Shown in pieces: positions 24,101 to 36,044 of a DNA stretch of 64,000 nucleotides (the stretch's first letter is position 1; each line of letters begins with the position of its first letter). The stretch is from assembly GCA_002110485.1 (NCBI GenBank), contig MOWL01000067.1, forward strand, positions 4,563,325 to 4,627,324. The letters are read 5' to 3'. Under the pieces are notes generated by a model, which ran no database searches, was not told where the DNA came from, and saw only the letters and a program-made list of their open reading frames with translations. Source of the stretch: Emergomyces orientalis. Its lineage: Eukaryota; Ascomycota; Eurotiomycetes; Onygenales; Ajellomycetaceae. The translations under genes and the position numbers were made by a program.

Positions 24101-24432
24101 GCATAGACATTGAGTATTAGCACCGGGCCCTTTGCTGTGATGATAGTTAACAGTATCATGTATCTTGTTACTGCTCTAACCTCCCATGTCTCTGCTGCCA
24201 GTCTTTTGTTGATGAGAAACCCCACTCTAGCCTTCTTATTTTGCATGCCTGCCTGCCAAAAACTACAGTTGATTGAACATGTTGTGCCACTGCCAGCTCT
24301 CTCATGCATTCATGGCTCTTGTAGCACAATAATATCATAGTTTAATGCTGTTTCAGGCTTGGTCAGTAACACATTCATCACTTTACTTGAGTTGTGTACA
24401 TTGTATTGCAGTATTTGAAGTTGTTCACTCAT
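21170..24432 (-). pseudogene. LINE copy A ORF2: endonuclease, RT, C-terminal region; multiple TGA stops
   Basis: It starts at 24,432 (MSEQ...) with an AP-type endonuclease (LQYNVHNS; LEDFNVHHSSWGG at about 23,935). The RT follows (LPNDKAPGANGIPN at about 22,980; FVDDINIL at about 22,300). Breaks at 24,310, 23,446, 22,501 and 22,225 are TGA where copy B reads TGG. Both codons before ECMRTHE (about 23,260-23,290) are also TGA. At 43,331 copy B has TGA where copy A reads TGG. The 3' limit near 21,170 is approximate because the C-terminal region is eroded. Confidence 0.85.
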
Positions 24433-25781
24433 TGTTCACTCATATTCTGATCCTGCATGTCAATTGACTGTGTGAAGTGTATATACTCATTTAGAGAGTC
24501 TTTCTATTGTGTATCTACTCTGAACATATCAGTGAGTCTTCTCACTCTTCACTGACTACTCTGTGTTTCCTTGTCTGTGATTCTGTCATGTTTTCTGAGT
24601 GTGATCCAGCCTTTCTCATCAGAGATCTGTATCACAAAGTGTTGCGGCCGGTTCCTGAGTGTCTCTTTAGCTAGTTTCACTGCTGCGCGCCGTTCTGGGC
24701 AGTTTGCTGCTCATGCTGGGTGTGTCCCTCCACAGTTGCAGCAGACTGTCTTTTTTCCCTCTAACAGTGCTGTGCAGCTCTTGTCTGTGTGTCTCACAAC
24801 TGCACAGTGTCCACAGACATCCCCTTTTCAGCAAAATCTAGCTATGTGCCTGTATCACTGACAGCTGTAGCACTGGATGACTTGAGCCTCTCTATGAAAG
24901 ATTTCAATCATGCAGAACTCATTTTCCAAGATAATACCACTTTTCACTAGAGTATTTGTCTGTTGTGATGTTGCTACATGTATGATGATGCTTCCATGCG
25001 GTTTCTGTTGCTTAGCTAGACACTTTATTATCTTGTGAATGAGCATCTTGCATCTCAGTGATAGATTCTGCTTGTACACATCATTCACTGCTTTCTCTGG
25101 TTTGTTCCAGCTAATGATCTTGAGTGAAGCACTCTTGATCAGTACTGCATACATTTTCTTTCTCATATGTATCTTGTCTTCTCATTTTTTCATCCATTCA
25201 CTGCTTTTCGCCAATTCAGCCTTTGTACTGGGTGTATCCGTGACAAGAATCAGGTCTCCGCTGGGCATGTATCTTGCTGCCACCACTGTGCTGGCAGTGA
25301 TGTCTTTGATAGCTTCGTTCACCTTCTTAACAATGGCCTCTGAGGTGCGCTCCTCCACTGCCAGTGCATCACAGTTGTGTTGAGATATCACCACCTCTCT
25401 CAATGCATGCCCAGTTACTATCTTTGCTGGCAGCTCTTCATTGGCTGCTATGCGCGCCCATGAGATCTCACTGTCCAGCATGTTGCATCTTTTATTCTGC
25501 TGTGATGTGCTTGTAGTGTTCTCTAGCTTCTTTAACATGTTGTCAAGCAGGTCCTCCTTGAGCTCATTCACTGCCTTCAGAGCTCTCTGAATATATAGTA
25601 ATTCTTTCTTATTAATCTTCTTGTCTTTCTCCCCCTCTCTAAGAGTCTCAGTGATCATGCACAGTGTTGCTGCCATACCATTTGTTGCTGCATCTCCTGC
25701 CTGCGCGGCTCCAGGTACGCGTCGCGCCGCGCGCGCACCCACGTTCCCTGCACCACCACTCACGCTCACAGCCTCAACCAT
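24429..25781 (-). pseudogene. LINE copy A ORF1: gag-like nucleic-acid-binding protein
   Basis: The 451-codon frame from ATG 25,781 ends in TGA at 24,429-24,431, overlapping the ATG of ORF2 as ATGA. The N terminus is Ala/Gly-rich, followed by a coiled coil (REGEKDKKINKKELLYIQ). CCHC knuckles start near CYSCQ (about 24,850). Copy B has the same length and the same overlap. Internal TGA codons (for example before EDKIHMRKK) disrupt it. Confidence 0.8.
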
Positions 25782-25890
25782 GGTGTTTGAGAGTGTGTGA
25801 GCAAGCCGATGCCCTTCAAGACCCTCTGCGGCATGAAAGCAATCACGATTTAGATGTAGAAGAACAAAATAATTTTTGATGAGGTTTCAG

Positions 25891-26079
25891 TGCAATACTT
25901 TCCTTTGAATTAGATATATAATTTATCTCACACTTTATATAAATAATATCAAATTAATTAATTTTAATATAAAAACTTTAGAAAATGTTTTCTCTAAATT
26001 TATAGAGTGTTTTACAGTCAAAGATCTTGACTCTGTCAATCACTATTTAAGAATGAAAGTCATTAAGAATAGTGATGAT
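25891..26079. other. AT-rich spacer
   Basis: No coding signal is seen. It separates LINE copy A from the Copia remnant. Confidence 0.4.
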
Positions 26080-26937
26080 ATTAAGCTTTTATAATCTGTC
26101 TATATTGAGACAGTTCTTGAAGAATATGATATGACTGATTGTCATGCAGTCAAGATATCAATGAAGACGTCTTTTAATTCTCTTTCAGATGCAGAGTCAT
26201 TTGATGAAACTAAATATTATCAAGCTATCAGCTCAATATAGCATCTCATTATGTATACACATCTCAACATTTCATTTGTGGTGGCTAAGCTCGCCCACTG
26301 ATCAAGCAAGCTGATGAAGACTTGCTGAGCGGCCGTCAAACATCTACTTCACTACTTACACAGAATCATAGATTACTTCATTCAATATTTCTCTTGTGCT
26401 AAACTTAATCTTCACACTTACATCAATTCAGACTGAGCAGACAATGCTGAAGATTGTAAATCTACATCTGTGCTTCTTATAAAGTTGACAGGGGGCCTCA
26501 TAGCCTGGCAATCTTTGAAGCAGACTACCGTCGCACTAAGCACTACTGAGGCAGAATATGTCTCCGCCAGCGAAGGCCTAAAAATGACTATTTGGCTTCC
26601 CGGGCTACTGATTGAGCTGGGCTTTCTACCTCCCAACTACGTTGTCCCCTTTTATGTGGATAACACTGGCGCGATCGCAGTAGCGAACAGTGATAAGGTT
26701 ACACGCAACGTGCACCATATTGACATTAAACATCATCACGTTCGCGATACCACGGCCGCTGGCTTGGTCAAGATAGAGAGGGTGAATACCACTCAGATGG
26801 CAGTGGACGCTCTTACAAAAGCTCTTACATTTGATGTCCACAGGGCTGCCTTGATTGCAGGGAAAAGAAGTCATTTTCACCATATATTCACAGTTCAGGG
26901 CAGTCAGGCAGCTTTTCATCTAGCTTATCAAATATAG
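26080..26937 (+). mobile_element. Copia remnant (end of RT and RNase H)
   Basis: The frame reads the end of a Copia polyprotein. It has a CHAVKISM block after RT, NISFVVAKLAH, then the RNase H region with NSD-stop-ADNAEDCKSTS, GGLIAWQSLKQTTVALSTTEAEYVS and the HIDIKHHHVRD block. TGA at 26,326 and 26,434 fall at Trp positions of the family pattern (HWAAVK, SDADWAGD). One TAG lies upstream. No LTR was found, so this is an isolated 3' fragment. Confidence 0.8.
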
Positions 26938-27855
26938 GTTGCGGATTGAATGGGACGATGCCACGATCCGCGAAGCTGGCTTGAATACCCTATTAAAACT
27001 ACATACACTAGACATATTCTAACATCATTCTTACAGCTTTTCAATAAGTCTTTATGATATTGATTTTTCACATTTCTCAAGACTTTAACTCTTTCTAGCT
27101 CTCTGTAACTCTAATTCTAACCTCTAACCCTCTAATCTAAGCTAACTGAGTGATGTTGAGAGGAAAGAGAGATAGTGAGAGTATATATAGTATGTGTAAG
27201 GTGTGTATGAGTGTGTATTTTAGATTGAGGATTCAAACAGATGGGTTAAAAATTAGCACCATGTTCAAGTTTCTTTGTATCACGCTCAACTGTAACTCTG
27301 CATAGGGCTTCCTCAGTTTCAGGCACCATCGAGATGATGATCCATGTGAAGTCATACAATCAGCAGTATAAGTTAAAGAGATATTAGTCACAGTCATTCT
27401 CTGAAGTTCAAGTTTCAACTCTTGAGACTTCACTCTGAATCATGCTATGTCTTCACCACATCATTTATTGTAGAAGAAGAACTTCATTTAGAATATATTT
27501 ATAGAATAAAAGAGTGAGAGAACCCTCTCTACAACTACTACCAGAAATACTTTTGAATCAGAGTCAAAAATATGACAGCATCTACTCTTCAACCAAAGAT
27601 GTGAAGGCGTGGGGGCACCAGGCCAACGCATGTCACATTCAAAGAAAAATCGCTGCAATTGTTAGACCAGATTCACAAAACAAGATAAAAAGAGGGGAAA
27701 ATGTAACATGACTAAAAATGACTAAGATTCGAAAGCTGTAGACCATATACAGACAGGAATCAAAACTCATAAGCTCTAATATAAGGTAGGAATTTGACAT
27801 GCACATGGCTCACTTATATAGTTACTATTTTTTTTAAAGCCATGGTATCTAAACA
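26938..27855. other. Gene-free AT-rich spacer
   Basis: Short open frames only, none recognisable. The stretch ends at the target duplication AAACA (27,851-27,855) of the next Copia element. Confidence 0.45.
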
Positions 27856-27954
27856 TGTGGGAGGTACGATGCTTGATTGATTAAAGGGGTATGCTAGCTA
27901 CGGAGTTATATATGGTGGAGAGAGAATTACTAAGCCGGACAGATAGGTCCGACA
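27856..27954 (-). repeat. Copia 3' LTR (99 bp)
   Basis: It matches 33,415-33,513 with two transitions, one of them at a CpG. The adjacent purine run at 27,955-27,965, read on the minus strand, fits the polypurine tract. Confidence 0.92.
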
Positions 27955-28117
27955 CCCTCACTCACCATAGTATCACTACATAGTGCTGCATACGAAATAG
28001 GCCCTCCTTCTATGTATATGTACAAAATTAACTGGAAAAACAAGACAGTTAAAAAACCAGTTCTCAACATATTCTTTAAACTAGAATCTCTTTCTTCCTC
28101 ATTTTAATAAGCTCCTT

Positions 28118-29470
28118 TCAATGCATATATTTTAGTAGCTCCAGTGACTTGGTTAGACCATTCACTGCATTCTCAGCAGATGGAATGTATCGGACTGAGA
28201 TCTCTCCCTTACATGTGAGATTCTGAAGAATATGGAACTGAACCTCTATATGTTTCAAGCAGTGTGGAATGGCCTCGCTAGAAGATAGCTCTATGACAGA
28301 CTTATTATCAGCATGGATAGTGCATGCCAGGCCATTGGCTATTGAGGGAATGAGGCAATCTTCGGCATCAAGGTTATTTCTGCGGGACGGGACGAAGCCG
28401 GCATCCTCTAAGAGCTCCTGAAGATGAACAAGCTCATGGACAGCCTCCAAAGAAGCAATATATTCGGCCTCTGTAGATGATTTGGAGACCCCTGTCTGCT
28501 TGCAGCTACGCCACGCAATGGGGCCTCCGGCCATATATATGATATAGCCAGTGGTTGATCGGGAACCCGGGTCCCTGCCCGCTCAATCGGCATCGGCATG
28601 CACTACGGGTTCTATGTCCGCATTCTTGTAGTAGGTTATTCTGTCATCGGCAGAGCCCTGTAAATAGCGAAGTGTACACTTAAATGCCACCCAATTCTTT
28701 GATGTAGGACGCGAGCTAAATCAGCTGAGAAAGTCCACTGCAAAGCTAACATCTGAACATGTGTTGGCTGCCAAATACTGCAGAGATTCTATGCCTGATT
28801 GATAGAAGTGTAGAGTAAATTCTGCTGTGTAGACAATAGATTTCTCATTATTATTCATGAAGTCAATGTTCTGCTTCATGAGAGTAGTTGTGGGATGACA
28901 GTTCTTCATAGAGAACTCTTCTAATAGATTCTTCACAAATAGAGATTAAGAGAGTGTGAGAGAATCTGAACCTCTCTCAATCTTCATACTCAAGTAGTAG
29001 TTAGAGTTTCCTATATTCTTGATCTCATAATTATTGACTATTTCGGCCTTGGCCCAGTTCAAATCTTCAACATTCGGGCCATATAGGCGCACGTCGTCCA
29101 CATATACTGTTATATAGACTTTCCAGGAGTCATTAATGAATAATCTGATGTCATATGAGCTAATGTGAAAGCCTGTTCTTAGAAGCATTTTATGCAGTTC
29201 TTCATACCACAAAAGAGCGGCCTGCTTGAGCCCGTAGAGGCCCTGTATTAACTCACAGACTAGGTCGCCGCGGCCCTCCTTGAAGCCAGCAGGTTGATGT
29301 ATATATACACGCTCATTTTGCGGCAGCTGAGCATTTAGAAACGCAGTCACCATATCAATTTGAAGAACATGCCAGTCTCGGAATGCCAAGATCACCATGA
29401 GAGCTCAGAATGTGAAAGCAAATACAACAGAGATAAAGATTCTGGAGTAATTAACCCCCTTCTCTTGATA
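28118..29470 (-). pseudogene. Copia RT and RNase H region
   Basis: From high to low coordinate the minus strand reads QIDMVTAFLNAQLP (about 29,355), LVCELIQGLYGLKQAALLWYEEL (about 29,220) and YVDDVRLYGP (about 29,100, catalytic Asp pair intact). It continues with a YLQG segment (about 28,660), HADAD-stop-AG at 28,583 and GGPIAWRSCKQTGVSKSSTEAEYIA near 28,500. Stops are TGA at 28,583, 28,721 and about 29,400, and one TAA at 28,944. The stop at 28,583 sits on the conserved Trp of SDADWAGD. Confidence 0.85.
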
Positions 29471-30046
29471 GTTCCCACATACGACTCAGCGGGCCCTATA
29501 TCAGGTAACCTTGCCCATATTATTAATTTTCTTATTGAACACTCATTGACTGTGAAGTATAGACATGTCAGAAGTTCTTTTCACTAGCTGTCATGCATCT
29601 ATTTGTTTTAAATGATTAACCTCTTTAACACATGCATGATAATAGTACTTTCATTCAGAGGAAGCTCTGGCATGCATGAGGTTTTTTGAAATCAGAAGCT
29701 TAATAATCTCAGAATTCTCAGAAAGATTTTCAGAGTTGTCTCTCACTGAAATCTCTCTCACTGAGATCACATTCTCTACAGTCAGAAAAGTAATTAGATT
29801 TGTGAGAAATGTAGTGTTCATCTCTAGCTCAGATTCTGAAGAAGTAGATGCATTCTGTATCAAAAAGATTGAAATTCTTGCTGTAATTTCATAATCAATT
29901 CATCAGTTATTTGTCAGTTTCAAGAAAAGTGAATGATCTGGTTGAATTTCATCTTCAATAAAGAGATTAGATTCAGTGCCCGTAGGGGTGGAGATTGAGG
30001 TTATATTTAGATTCAGAGTAGCCGAAGGAATCGCTGCAGCCGCCTG

Positions 30047-31522
30047 TCAGGCCGCTGTTGGTAGGGCCTTGGGATCCCGAGCGGGGGGTGCCGATGGGTC
30101 CGCCAGGTGCAGATCCTCCTGGAATATGACGTCTTTGGATATATATAGACGCCCGTTGGAGGGGTCAACCAGTCGATAGTTCGTGAACCCATCATAGCCC
30201 ACAAATATTAGCTTCATAGAGCGGGGAGCCATCTTATTAATAGGTTTGGGCACTATTTTTAGAAATGCCTTACAGCCCCAGCGGCGTATGCCGCGTGCCG
30301 ATGGTAGAGCTCCTAGCCATGCCTCATAGAGAGTGGTTGGTTTCGGGCCCGCGCTCTCTACACCCCCATATAAGACTGTTGAGGTTGGCATGAGATTAAG
30401 AAGCTCTGTAGCTGCAATGATGACTTCACCCCACATCTTCGCAGGGGCTGAGAAATCTATTAATAGTGATCAGGCCCTTTCAATGATCAAGCTGATGGAA
30501 CGTTCAGATACACCATCTTGTTGAGAGATGTGAGAAGGAGTTGACTCCCATTTAATACTCTCACTGAGCATGTAGGCAGAGGCTGCATTTGAATTCAACT
30601 CTCCGCGGTCAGAGTGTATGATTGCTATGCCACACCCAAGAAGATTTTTAATGAATTGATTGAAAGTCTGCATATATTTTAACATCTCATTCTTGTGTTC
30701 CAGAAGAAATATCCATCTCATTCTTGTTGCATTGTCAGTAATGATCATTGCAAGCTTCTTGCCTGCATATGAGAAGATGTTATTCTCTGTCTCAAGAGTG
30801 TCATCTCTGCTGAAGACATCCATCCATATCTTAAGAGCTTTGTGAGTGGCTCTGCGCAGTGGTGCATTCTTGTAGAATGCATGTTTTTGCTTGGATTTTA
30901 CACATGTGACACAGAAGAAGAGCTTTCTCAGGTCAATAATAGCAATTCTGAAACGCGGATCTCTGGTCATCTTTATTATATTATCTTGGCCAATATGGCC
31001 TAGCCGGCGGTGCCACTCATCAATAGAGAGCTGCTTCGAGACGATAGCAGGTAGGCGAGCTGGTGGGGACACCATGAAGAAGTCAGTATCGGGGTTCTTT
31101 GGGTTAATTAGATGTTCAATCTCCTCCTGGCTGAACGGGCCGAGGGAGGCAGCATTAGAATTGTATTCTGTTGAAATAGTCTTTGACTTTGAAACTGTGA
31201 GATATACAGTTTCACTGAGTTTCACATCATTCATTACACCCTCAAATGTTGGAGGGTTATCGGAGAGGACATAGATATTATTGAGAGCTAGGTTGGCATA
31301 GAACACATCACTGCCAACAGAGGACAAGAATTCAAAGTAGTTTCCAGCATCAATATGCATATCACGGTGAGAATAGCCCTGGCGCTCCATGAGCCCAGCG
31401 GAAATGAGGTTGGCTGACAGTCCGGGTACATAGTACACATGGTTAAACTCAATCAACCTCTCCCCGGCCGGTATAGAAGCTATGCCGACACCCTGGACCT
31501 TGAGGATGGCCTTATTGGCCAC
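30047..31522 (-). pseudogene. Copia GAG-pre-integrase and integrase
   Basis: The HHCC zinc domain is visible (WHRRLGH ... CVTC, about 31,010-30,890). The integrase core follows with IWMDVFSRDD (about 30,825), IIHSDRGE (about 30,610) and a Ser-Glu-Arg block (about 30,500), matching the D,D-35-E layout. A TGA at 30,470 interrupts the frame where Copia proteins usually carry Arg (CGA to TGA) or Trp. The downstream part (RWGCKAFLKIVPKPINKMAPRS) is the usual integrase tail. Confidence 0.85.
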
Positions 31523-31603
31523 CTGAACGGTCAGGCCGTCAATCTTGTAGAATGCCGAAAAATGTGATCTATCACAGACTATATAACAGCCTGCACTGCT
31601 GTT

Positions 31604-33181
31604 TCATATAGTGAGAGAGTTCTTACGAGGTTCTACAAAACATGCAAATATATTAATGATTTTCATGAGATTCATCATTTGAAAGATCTCTGAGTCATCT
31701 GTTATAGCTAATTGATTCTCATTAATTTTCTTATTTTTATTCTTGCTCTTTTCTCTCTTCTTCTTGAATTTCTTAATTCTCGCGGCATTGGCGGCCCTCC
31801 AGTCCTCAGAAGCTCTATCGGGATTAGCTAGCCAACATGTGCCATAATGGGCCCTTTCACATTGGGGGCAGGTCGGCGGGATGCCGGTTCCGCGGCCTCC
31901 ACGGGAGTCACCATGTCCTTGACCCCGAGAACGGGCCCCTCGGGACACATTTAAATTCATGTTCAGTGAGTCTGATTGAGCAGCATTTGTCACTGTGCTT
32001 GCTGACTGTGTTGTCTTCTTATCTTTAGAAGAGTTCAACCGCGAGCAGATCTCTTCCATCAATAAGTGTACATCTAATGTGACAGATGTTGATTTAGATG
32101 TCTGAGTCTTCTCTACTTTCTTTTGCACATAGTCCTGCCATATATTGGGAAGAGCAGAGTAGAATGTATTAAATAATCATGCATCTGATGAAGTTGTGTC
32201 TTTCATCTTCAATTTCATAAGAACAGCTTGAAATTTATCAAAGAATGTGTGCAGATTAGTAATCTGTATGTCACTCAATAATATGAATTCTAATATAGCT
32301 TCACAGCACAGTTGAGTCTTTGAAATAGTGAATTCTTCCACTATCACATATCAGAGAATGTATGCTATTCTGTTCTCATCATTTTTTGTGAATTGAGGCC
32401 TGATTGCTGCACTCAATGAGTTTGAAAGAAATGTATATAGTCAACAATTTCTTGTCTTCCAGAAGAAAGCTCATTCAGAATTCTGTAGAGAATTCTCAAT
32501 CTGTTCCTTTTCTATTATACTCCAACATTGTGCATCTGTGAGCCTCGCTTTCATCATGGTCTTCCAGGCAGTGTAGTTGAATGTGTCTGTTAGTGTGTTT
32601 GACTTGACAATATTCTTCACATCTTGCTTGAATTGGGCAATGGCCTTGCCAACGCGGCTATCGGGATTGTAGAGGTTATATTCCAGCCTAGCTCCGAGCT
32701 TGGGATTCCATGTGGGAGCGGGCCGAGCCGCGGGTGTTGTTAATGGGATGATTGTCTGCATGACTGCTGTCCTAGCATGAAGCTTCTCTATATGAAGCTG
32801 CAGCTTCAGGGCCTTGCATCTCTTACACTCCATTTCATACTTCAAACAGTGAACTGAATAGAGGTCTGAATGAGAAATGAAAGTCTGAGATACTGAGATG
32901 TTTTCACTCTTATCTTCATTAATGCTCTTGGAGTGCCTTTCAGGCTCGCTGAGTCATTGGGTGGATCGGGCCGGCCTCACAGTCATTGGAGCTGTGTTTA
33001 GGCTGGTATCAGAGTGATGTGGTGTAATGGGGGGTTCATTAATGGAGCTCTCGAAGGCCCCTGGGAGCCAGCCGCGAGCAGACGAGGAACGGTGTGGAAG
33101 GTCGTCGCCAACCCCCGAGCCTGTGGGCTCAATGCGGGACTGCGACCGGGTGTTCATATGTGGGTGGGATGGGTCCGCCAT
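31604..33181 (-). pseudogene. Copia gag region
   Basis: The start at 33,181 gives a Ser/Pro-rich N terminus, continued at 32,845-32,471 by a gag-like helical domain. Near 31,860 lies a knuckle of form CPQCERAHYGTC followed by a lysine-rich tail. Several frame breaks lie between. Length and order fit Copia gag. Confidence 0.65.
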
Positions 33182-33402
33182 GGTTTTCTATATGATTAAT
33201 TATCGGGTCCTTGCCAATACTAATCATTGAGGTGTTCTTAATTGTCAATTGACAAGTTTTCTCTCTATGAGGTTAAGAACGCGCTGAATGGTGTAAAATA
33301 AGATGATTTTAACACTGAGATGTATCAAATGAAGCAATGCAATATATAATAAGATTATTATTGACAAGGAACCTGTATACACAGTTTTTTATGCACAAAA
33401 CA

Positions 33403-33414
33403 GGTCTTATAACC
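33403..33414 (-). other. Copia primer-binding site (half-tRNA type)
   Basis: Directly after the 5' LTR the minus strand reads GGTTATAAGACC. The GGTTAT start would pair with the anticodon loop of initiator tRNA-Met (CATAACC), the half-tRNA primer used by copia and Ty5. This assignment is inferred. Confidence 0.45.
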
Positions 33415-33513
33415 TGTGGGAGGTATGATGCTTGATTGATTAAAGGGGTATGCTAGCTACGGAGTTATATATGGTGGAGAGAGAATTACTAAGCCGGACG
33501 GATAGGTCCGACA
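33415..33513 (-). repeat. Copia 5' LTR (99 bp)
   Basis: Direct repeat of 27,856-27,954, followed by target duplication AAACA. Confidence 0.92.
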
Positions 33514-33518
33514 AAACA

Positions 33519-35320
33519 TATATAAGCACTATCTACGCCTAGTAGGTGCAGTACATGTAACTCTGCGTACTAAAAAGGCTGCAACTTGACACTGCAAAAT
33601 CACTCACCGCTCATTGAATAGAGACAAGCTGCCTGCTCAGATACATATCTGATGTCTATTTAGATGAATTGATCAGGGTTGTTTTTAAAGAATCTAAAGA
33701 TTTGAAGACTTCAATAGAATTTTGAAAAGGTTTCTAAAATGTCTTTAAGATGATGGGGAACCAGGCTCAAAAATTGCATAACCGAGTAAGCTGCGCCCAG
33801 AAAAGGCTTGACTAACTTAAAATTAACAAGAGAAACCTTGGCTTTATTTCCACTTCTAGTTCTACGTTTTTCCTCGCTATTCTTCTGGGGTGTGATCGTG
33901 CTTGGTCCACGGGTGGTTCAGAATAGCTTAGTTGGTTGCTTGGCAGAGTTGGCACCAGCAGACGACATGAGACAAATTGAATCTCTGCATAGATTATTCT
34001 GTAACCTCCAAGGAGTTCAACTCAATGATTTGAGGAAGAAGCTCACATTCTAGTGTGTCTACAACAAGAGCCTGTATGAAGTAGATTTATTCCAGTGAGT
34101 AATTCCTCCCTGAAACTATGCCTCATACACATAGAGATCAAAAACCCCCTGGGCAGAAAGCGGAGACCTCAGAATATAGAGGTTCAATCAATATCAAATA
34201 TGCATACCGTTGGTGGTCAAGGCGCAACCCCTGAGTTCAAAGTTATACCCATCCATGATAAGAACGCGATGAGACTACAACTAACTGATATATACTAACT
34301 ATAGGAAAGGCCATGTCACCGTGGACTAGCAGGACGAGAGAATTATTAAGCTAGCAGATAGCATGCTATCTTCTCATCTAGAGGCAAGGGCACTTTGAGC
34401 ATCATCAATCTGACTGCCTTGATTTGACCAATGACTGGTCTACATTCATTCTCTTTTTTTCCTGAAGTGAAATTTGAAAGGCAGAAAAAATCTGCAAAAA
34501 GCCTCTCATCTTGAGTGAATAGCCATTGCTGGGGATGCCTGCTGAACTCTCTGAACTCTCTTGTACAATCCCTGAGATTCATTATATGCTTTCAATCTTT
34601 TCTAAGCCTTTCAGTTTCAATTCATTTCTATACCCGAAATTGAAACTTAGAGAAAGGCTTTGAACTACACTTGTTCTTGAGAGTCATGTTCTGCCACAGA
34701 CATCTCTCTGGCTGCCAGGAGCAGTTGCAGATGTAGAATTGAGCAAGATATTATCTGAATTAACTTCTGCATTTTAGAACTGAACGCAGACCGAGCTTCT
34801 ACCTCTGCTTAGCCGAAAAACTCCGGATTCTTGAACCTAACCCTGTCTCTTGCCCCCGCCCGCGCCCCCCCTCTCTATGACTTTGGTGGAGTACAACCCA
34901 CCTTGATAGGATACCAGAAAATCTCGGGGGTATTCTTAGGTGTGATCATTTACAATGCACTGATATATCATTGCAGCAAGGTGACATCAGGTTGAACTCT
35001 GAATCATCATCTGACTAGAAAATGAATGCTATGATATGTAACTCAAGCCTTATTGTTAGGACTAGGGCCGATGAGTGTCGCTTTGACTGAATGATGGTTC
35101 ATCTTACATACATATATATCATGTACAAGTAGTTTATCTAGCTTGCTATATAAACATCTGGAGAATATTCTTATGTATGGTATATGCATTTTGTCATGGA
35201 TTAGAGTGTCGCTCATAGAATGCTCAGTCTAACAATGAGGATTAGCTGTGAATTTCATTTTAATTTCGGACATTACCTCTAATAATCGATGCTGGAGATA
35301 TGGACAATACAAGAGGCATC
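33519..35320. other. Gene-poor spacer
   Basis: Mixed composition with short open frames (longest 33,808-34,053, 81 codons, with hydrophobic residues but no domain). I find no splice-supported gene or RNA gene. Confidence 0.4.
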
Positions 35321-35324
35321 AGGG

Positions 35325-35554
35325 TATAAAGTCGCGATAACTCCCTCTTGTTTTTGATCTTTTACTTCTCTCTCTCAAGGCAATAGTTAGAGATTAAGGT
35401 GAATATTCCTTCTATTTATTATTTTTTTACCCAGTCATATTAACTAATGTGTTTTTAATATCATTAGATTCAGACAATCTAGCCTCATCAAACGTGTGAT
35501 TTGAATATATCTACACACAAGCCTCCAAAACCTGACAGCTATAAATTATTCAAG
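35325..35554 (+). promoter_or_regulatory. TATA box and leader of the small secreted protein gene
   Basis: TATAAA lies at 35,325-35,330, about 230 bases before the ATG. A likely leader intron runs 35,399-35,467 (GTGAAT...AACTAAT...ATTAG). It is followed by a short leader ending CAAG-ATG. Confidence 0.5.
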
Positions 35555-36044
35555 ATGGTAACAACATCTATACACTCATGCATTATACTGAGATTATTTT
35601 GTTAATGTTACTCAGAAACTATCTCTTGTAGGCCTTGTTGCTCTTCTAGCAGCTGCTTCAACTGCTACACCCGTTGCATTACCTGTTGAACCAGACGTTG
35701 ACGCAGCACTTGCGGGCTGGCGCTGTGATTTCCGTGGTAGCGGAGGCCACAATGCACTTAAACAGGTTCATGGCCAGTTCAATAGGAGATTTGGGAACCC
35801 GAGAGTCAAGTTGGGGGGAAGACAATGCAAAGTTGTGAAGTGCAACAATCACTATTTTGGAATTTGCAATGAGGCTGGCTATTCTCAAACAGAAAAATCC
35901 GGGCAGCGAAATGTTGCAAAGAATCACAACCCTGCTGGGAATGGTTCAGCCTGCAAATTCGATTCAGGCTCGCATATGAAGTATGTTTTCGGTCATGTTA
36001 AGCACCTTAACCTGGGCGGGGGAAATGATATCAGAAACTGTTAA
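35555..36044 (+). CDS. Small secreted cysteine-rich protein (effector-like)
   Basis: Exon 1 is only the ATG (35,555-35,557). A 58-bp intron (GTAACA...TTAATG...CTCAG, 35,558-35,615) follows, then exon 2 (35,616-36,044), giving 143 residues. The splice creates a textbook signal peptide (MKLSLVGLVALLAAASTA). The mature part has six cysteines (38, 72, 77, 85, 114, 143), enough for three disulfides, with Gly/Asn/Lys/His-rich stretches and no membrane segment. Stop is TAA. I recognise no family. Secreted size and cysteine content fit fungal effectors or antimicrobial proteins, but no activity can be claimed. It is an isolated gene between transposon blocks, a usual place for fast-evolving secreted proteins. 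Confidence 0.78.

Larger units (their letters stand above)
20727..25890 (-). mobile_element. Tad-like LINE, copy A (heavily mutated)
   Basis: A minus-strand LINE with an (ATT)n tail at 20,728-20,754, a 3' UTR hairpin, ORF2 and ORF1. It is the same family as copy B at 41,257-46,670 and aligns along its length. Copy A is much richer in AT and almost lacks CpG and CC/GG dinucleotides, while TG and CA remain frequent. The 5' boundary near 25,890 is approximate. Confidence 0.85.
27856..33513 (-). mobile_element. Complete Copia LTR retrotransposon (5.7 kb)
   Basis: Two 99-bp direct repeats bound the element. They have TG...CA ends and differ at two bases. The target duplication AAACA lies at 27,851-27,855 and 33,514-33,518. 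On the minus strand the order is 5' LTR (33,513-33,415), primer site GGTTATAAGACC, gag, integrase, RT, RNase H, purine run GTGAGTGAGGG and 3' LTR (27,954-27,856). The coding region is broken by several stops, mostly TGA. Confidence 0.93.

Noticed and set aside
33808..34053. 81-codon plus-strand frame with hydrophobic N-terminal part
   Set aside because: No signal-peptide layout, splice support or family resemblance.
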